From contig JAKQOW010000136.1 of the NCBI GenBank assembly GCA_029565065.1, positions 1-64,000 of the forward strand: a DNA stretch of 64,000 nucleotides, given 5' to 3'. Below, piece after piece: positions 61,254-64,000 of this stretch; within the stretch, counting starts at the first letter, position 1; each line of letters opens with the position of its first letter. The translations under genes were made by a program, and so were the position numbers. The notes under the pieces were generated by a model, which saw nothing but the letters and a program-made list of their open reading frames with translations, made no database searches and was not told the DNA's origin. This DNA comes from Acidobacteriota bacterium (lineage in GTDB: Bacteria > Acidobacteriota > JAAYUB01).

Positions 61254-62513
61254 ATGAGCACCAGGCTTTTAGTCCTTTCAATCATCCTGGCGGGACTAAT
61301 GGCGTTGCCGCTGGAGACCCCGGTGTGGGGCCAGGCGGAGACGCGGGCCGAGGAGATCGGCTTCCTGCGCCGGGACAAGACCGCCCAACTGTGGCCGGAA
61401 ACCCAGTCGCCGCTCGTGGACAAGCTGAACAAGCTGGTGGACCGCGGGCTCTATGAAGGCTTTGAAAACACCAAGGGCACCAACGGATGGCAGATCGTCC
61501 TGGGCGGCATGCGTTCCGGGCAGGGCACCACGGCGGGGATCGGGTACCGGCGCAGCGACCTGTGGCACGACCGGCTCGGCTTCCGCTCCACCGTCCGGGG
61601 CACCATCTGGGGGGCGGTCATGCTCGACATGGGGCTGGATTTCCAGAGCCTGCGGACGGAGCGGTCCTTCATCCAGCTCTACGCCAAATACGAGAATTCG
61701 CCCCGGATGGACTACTACGGCCAGGGCCAGGACTCGGAGGAGGACGACCGGACCAGCTTCCGCCTGGAAGACTATGGCGTGGACATGGATGCCGGGTACG
61801 AGCTTTTCAAGCGCTTCAAGATCGGCGGGACGCTGGGGTACTATCACGTCCATACCGGCCATGGTCACCGCGGGGGTGTGCCGTCCATCGAAGAGATCTT
61901 CACATCCGAGGACACGCCGGGATTGCGGCAGGACACCGGGTTCTTCCGCTATGGGCTGTTCGCCCAGTATGATTACCGGGATTCCATCGCCGGCCCCCGA
62001 TCCGGCGGCTTCTACGCTGTCCGCCACCGGCGGTACGAGGATCTGGATCTGGACCAGTTCGGCTTTCACCAGCTGGAGATCCAGGCCCAGCAGTATTTAC
62101 CCTATTGGAACAAGACGCGGGTCATCGCCCTGCGCTTTGCGACCATCATGTCGTTCCCGGAAGACGGCCAGGCGATCCCGTTCTACCTCCAGCCCACGCT
62201 GGGCGGAAACGACAGCCTGCGGGGCTTCGAACGGTACCGCTATTACGACGACCATGCCGTCATGTTCACGGCGGAGCATCGTTGGTACGTGTTCTCGGGG
62301 CTCGACATGGCGGTGTTCGCCGACGCCGGCAAGGTCGTCCCCCGCAAAGGCCACATCAACTTTGGCCATCTGAGTGTCAGCGGGGGCGTCGGATTCCGGT
62401 TCAGGATCCAGAACGCCGTGGTGATGCGCGTGGATTTCGCGTTCAGCGAGGAGTCGGCACGGGTCTGCTGGACGTTCAGCGACATCTTCAAGGCGGAGGG
62501 GTGGAAATGGTAG
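61254..62513 (+). CDS. D15/BamA-like outer-membrane beta-barrel protein without POTRA domains
   Basis: The ATG at 61254 follows GAGGTG; the product has 419 residues. A signal peptide (1-26, ending VWGQ) precedes a short helical segment with KNLVDRGLYEGFE-like sequence. The rest looks like a sixteen-strand barrel of the bacterial surface antigen (D15) type, with the late YLQPTLGGNDSLRGFERYRY signature near residues 320-340 and VFADAGKV near the end. POTRA domains are missing. Its TAG overlaps the next gene's ATG by seven bases, so the two are co-translated. Confidence 0.85.
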   Translation: MSTRLLVLSIILAGLMALPLETPVWGQAETRAEEIGFLRRDKTAQLWPETQSPLVDKLNKLVDRGLYEGFENTKGTNGWQIVLGGMRSGQGTTAGIGYRRSDLWHDRLGFRSTVRGTIWGAVMLDMGLDFQSLRTERSFIQLYAKYENSPRMDYYGQGQDSEEDDRTSFRLEDYGVDMDAGYELFKRFKIGGTLGYYHVHTGHGHRGGVPSIEEIFTSEDTPGLRQDTGFFRYGLFAQYDYRDSIAGPRSGGFYAVRHRRYEDLDLDQFGFHQLEIQAQQYLPYWNKTRVIALRFATIMSFPEDGQAIPFYLQPTLGGNDSLRGFERYRYYDDHAVMFTAEHRWYVFSGLDMAVFADAGKVVPRKGHINFGHLSVSGGVGFRFRIQNAVVMRVDFAFSEESARVCWTFSDIFKAEGWKW

Positions 62514-64000
62514 GCCCACGCAAGACCAACCGTTGGCCCGTCGTCCTCTGGGCCGCCGCGCTCTGCCTGTTGGCGGTATCGGCGTCGGCGCAGAAGTTCT
62601 ATCCCGACGATCCGCTGGTGAAGGAGCCGCCCCCCCTCCCCGTCCAGCACGCGAACTTCCGCGCCCTGAGCGAGCTGATGGAATTCGCCGCCAACTCCTT
62701 CAGCAAGCCGGGCGAGCGGCATCCGCTGCCCCACGTGATCCCGGCCGGCGACGTCAACACCCTCGGCGAGGTCATGGACGGCGCCTGGTACGTCAACCGC
62801 CACGCGCGGCTCCGCCTGACCCCGGAGGAGTTGCGGCGCGGGCCCGGCGACAGCCAACCCCCGGCCATGGATGTTCCCTGGATGGTACTGGTGGTCAAGA
62901 AGGAGGGGCTCCGGCCGGGCATCCTCATCGCCGACAAAAACCAGAACCTTTACCTGCTGCGGTTCGACCCGCCGGGCGCCGTCGAGCTGGCTACCGGGGC
63001 CGACATGGTCACCTCCCGGTTCTTCCACGCCCTCGGGTATCACGTGCCCGAGGACTACATCGTCTACTTCGAGCGCTCCCAGCTCGTGGCCGCCGACTCA
63101 GGTGAGCAGATCACCAGCTTGGGGAAATCGCGCGACCTGCAGGAAGAGGACATCAACAATTTCCTACTCAAGGCTGCCTGGGATCCCCAGCGGGGCTACC
63201 GCGCGGTGGCCAGCCGGCTGCCCCGGGGCTGGGAGAAGCTGCTGGGCCCCTTCCAGGTGTTCGGCGAGCGCAGCGACGACCCCAACGACATCGTCCCCCA
63301 CGAGCATCGCCGCGATCTGCGGGGGCTGGCGGTGTTCTGCGCCTGGCTGAACCACAACAATATGCGGGCAATGAACACGCTGGACGTCCTCATCGAGGAG
63401 GAAAACGTCGAGTCCATCCGGCATTTCCTTATTGACTTCGCCGGATCGCTCGGCAGCGGTATCCGGGAACCAAAACCTGCCTGGCAGGGCAACGAACCCA
63501 TCACCGGCGAGAAGATCTTTCGGAACATCGGAGGATTCGGATTGATCACGGATCCCTGGATGCGGGCGAAATACCCCAAGATTGCGGCCGTCGGACGGTT
63601 CGAAGCGGAAACCTTCGATCCGGAGGAGTGGACCACCAACCATCCGCTGGCGCCTTTTCTCAATCGCCTCCCCGACGACACCTTCTGGGCCGCGGCGAAG
63701 GTGATGGCGTTCACCGACGACGACATCCGCACTCTGGTGGGAACGGGGCAGTACAGCGACCCGGCCGCGGCGGACTGGATCGCCCGCTGCCTTATGGAAC
63801 GCCGGGACCGGATCGGACGGATCTATTTCGACCGCGTCCTGCCGCTGGACGGGTTCCGGGTGGAGGCGAACGAATTGAAATTCGACGACCTGGCGGTTCA
63901 GCACGGATTTGCGGCCGCCCGGATGTACCGGATCCAGTGGTCCCAGTTTGACAACCGCAAGGGAACGCACCAGCCCATCGGCGCGGGGCCCACCGAGAGC
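62507..64000 (+). CDS. Exported protein of unknown family, possibly kinase-like, cut by the right edge
   Basis: The frame is open for all 498 codons from the ATG at 62507 to the end of the window, so the 3' end is missing. A signal peptide (about 1-28, ending VSASAQ) is followed by a body with LVVKKEGLRPGILIADKNQN, YLLRFDPPG and ELATGADMVTSRFFHALGYH (about 145-185). These recall the kinase lobe of HipA/CotH-like proteins, but I cannot place catalytic residues with certainty. No membrane span is seen. It overlaps the D15-like barrel gene by seven bases, so it is probably its translated partner. Confidence 0.6.
   Translation, partial: MVGPRKTNRWPVVLWAAALCLLAVSASAQKFYPDDPLVKEPPPLPVQHANFRALSELMEFAANSFSKPGERHPLPHVIPAGDVNTLGEVMDGAWYVNRHARLRLTPEELRRGPGDSQPPAMDVPWMVLVVKKEGLRPGILIADKNQNLYLLRFDPPGAVELATGADMVTSRFFHALGYHVPEDYIVYFERSQLVAADSGEQITSLGKSRDLQEEDINNFLLKAAWDPQRGYRAVASRLPRGWEKLLGPFQVFGERSDDPNDIVPHEHRRDLRGLAVFCAWLNHNNMRAMNTLDVLIEEENVESIRHFLIDFAGSLGSGIREPKPAWQGNEPITGEKIFRNIGGFGLITDPWMRAKYPKIAAVGRFEAETFDPEEWTTNHPLAPFLNRLPDDTFWAAAKVMAFTDDDIRTLVGTGQYSDPAAADWIARCLMERRDRIGRIYFDRVLPLDGFRVEANELKFDDLAVQHGFAAARMYRIQWSQFDNRKGTHQPIGAGPTES

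Overview
The window is high-GC, densely coded bacterial chromosome with no rRNA, tRNA, CRISPR array, insertion sequence or phage gene that I can recognise. Several features suggest a Gram-negative anaerobe: outer-membrane proteins (a TonB-type receptor with a carboxypeptidase-regulatory domain, OmpA-family proteins, a D15-like barrel, an RND pump with its outer-membrane channel), DUF3300, and a ferredoxin/NADH/NADPH electron-transfer operon. The closest overall look is Acidobacteriota or a neighbouring lineage known mostly from metagenomes. That placement is inference; no phylogenetic marker gene is present.

Layout. Bases 1-5257 hold three minus-strand genes (a degenerate CCA-transferase-like HD protein, a DUF3300 protein with a Trp/Gly and His-rich core, and an unrecognised 259-residue protein), separated by unusual low-complexity mosaic repeat arrays. 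Bases 5576-15828 are one minus-strand operon of nine genes. In transcription order these are a zinc-ribbon protein, a DRTGG protein, a DRTGG-HATPase protein, an [FeFe]-hydrogenase-like protein with damaged H-cluster motifs, NuoE-, NuoF- and NuoG/FdhA-like subunits, and both subunits of the bifurcating transhydrogenase NfnAB. This is the most interesting system in the window: a HydABC/Nuo-type flavin electron-bifurcation module in which both candidate catalytic sites (the H-cluster and the Mo/W site) seem to be lost, joined to Nfn and to a sensor-like pair. Bases 16319-22160 hold ATP-dependent PEP carboxykinase, divergent from a biotin-dependent carboxyl-transfer operon (12S-, 5S- and 1.3S-like subunits plus a cupin). 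Together these could link propionyl/methylmalonyl-CoA, pyruvate, oxaloacetate and PEP. A proline-catabolic P5C dehydrogenase follows.

Bases 24195-37202 are mixed envelope and housekeeping genes: a dockerin-like secreted protein, an acyltransferase-type membrane protein, a very large unrecognised secreted protein, an M48 protease, an ABC exporter, a cysteine-synthase-family enzyme, an OmpA-family protein and an RCK potassium channel. Bases 37717-41619 form a tight cassette of a BtpA-family protein, pseudouridine kinase, pseudouridine-5'-phosphate glycosidase and a serine hydrolase. A second OmpA-family paralogue follows. Bases 42831-49249 are an RND efflux operon (adaptor, pump, outer-membrane channel, MarR regulator) behind an AT-rich, palindrome-rich promoter. 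Bases 49293-54696 hold two glycosyltransferases and the TonB-type receptor. Bases 54953-57370 hold four small single-gene units (DUF937, LysM, YegP-like, a small exported protein), each with its own hairpin or promoter. The end carries DedA, a B12-binding-type radical SAM enzyme, DUF2177, a chagasin-like inhibitor, a D15-like barrel, and a translationally coupled gene that runs off the right edge.

Mosaic repeat arrays occur only at 1.7, 4.1-4.4, 5.3-5.6 and 16.1-16.3 kb, each just 3' of a minus-strand gene. A separate family of GC-rich REP-like palindromes appears at about 0.1 and 37.4-37.5 kb.
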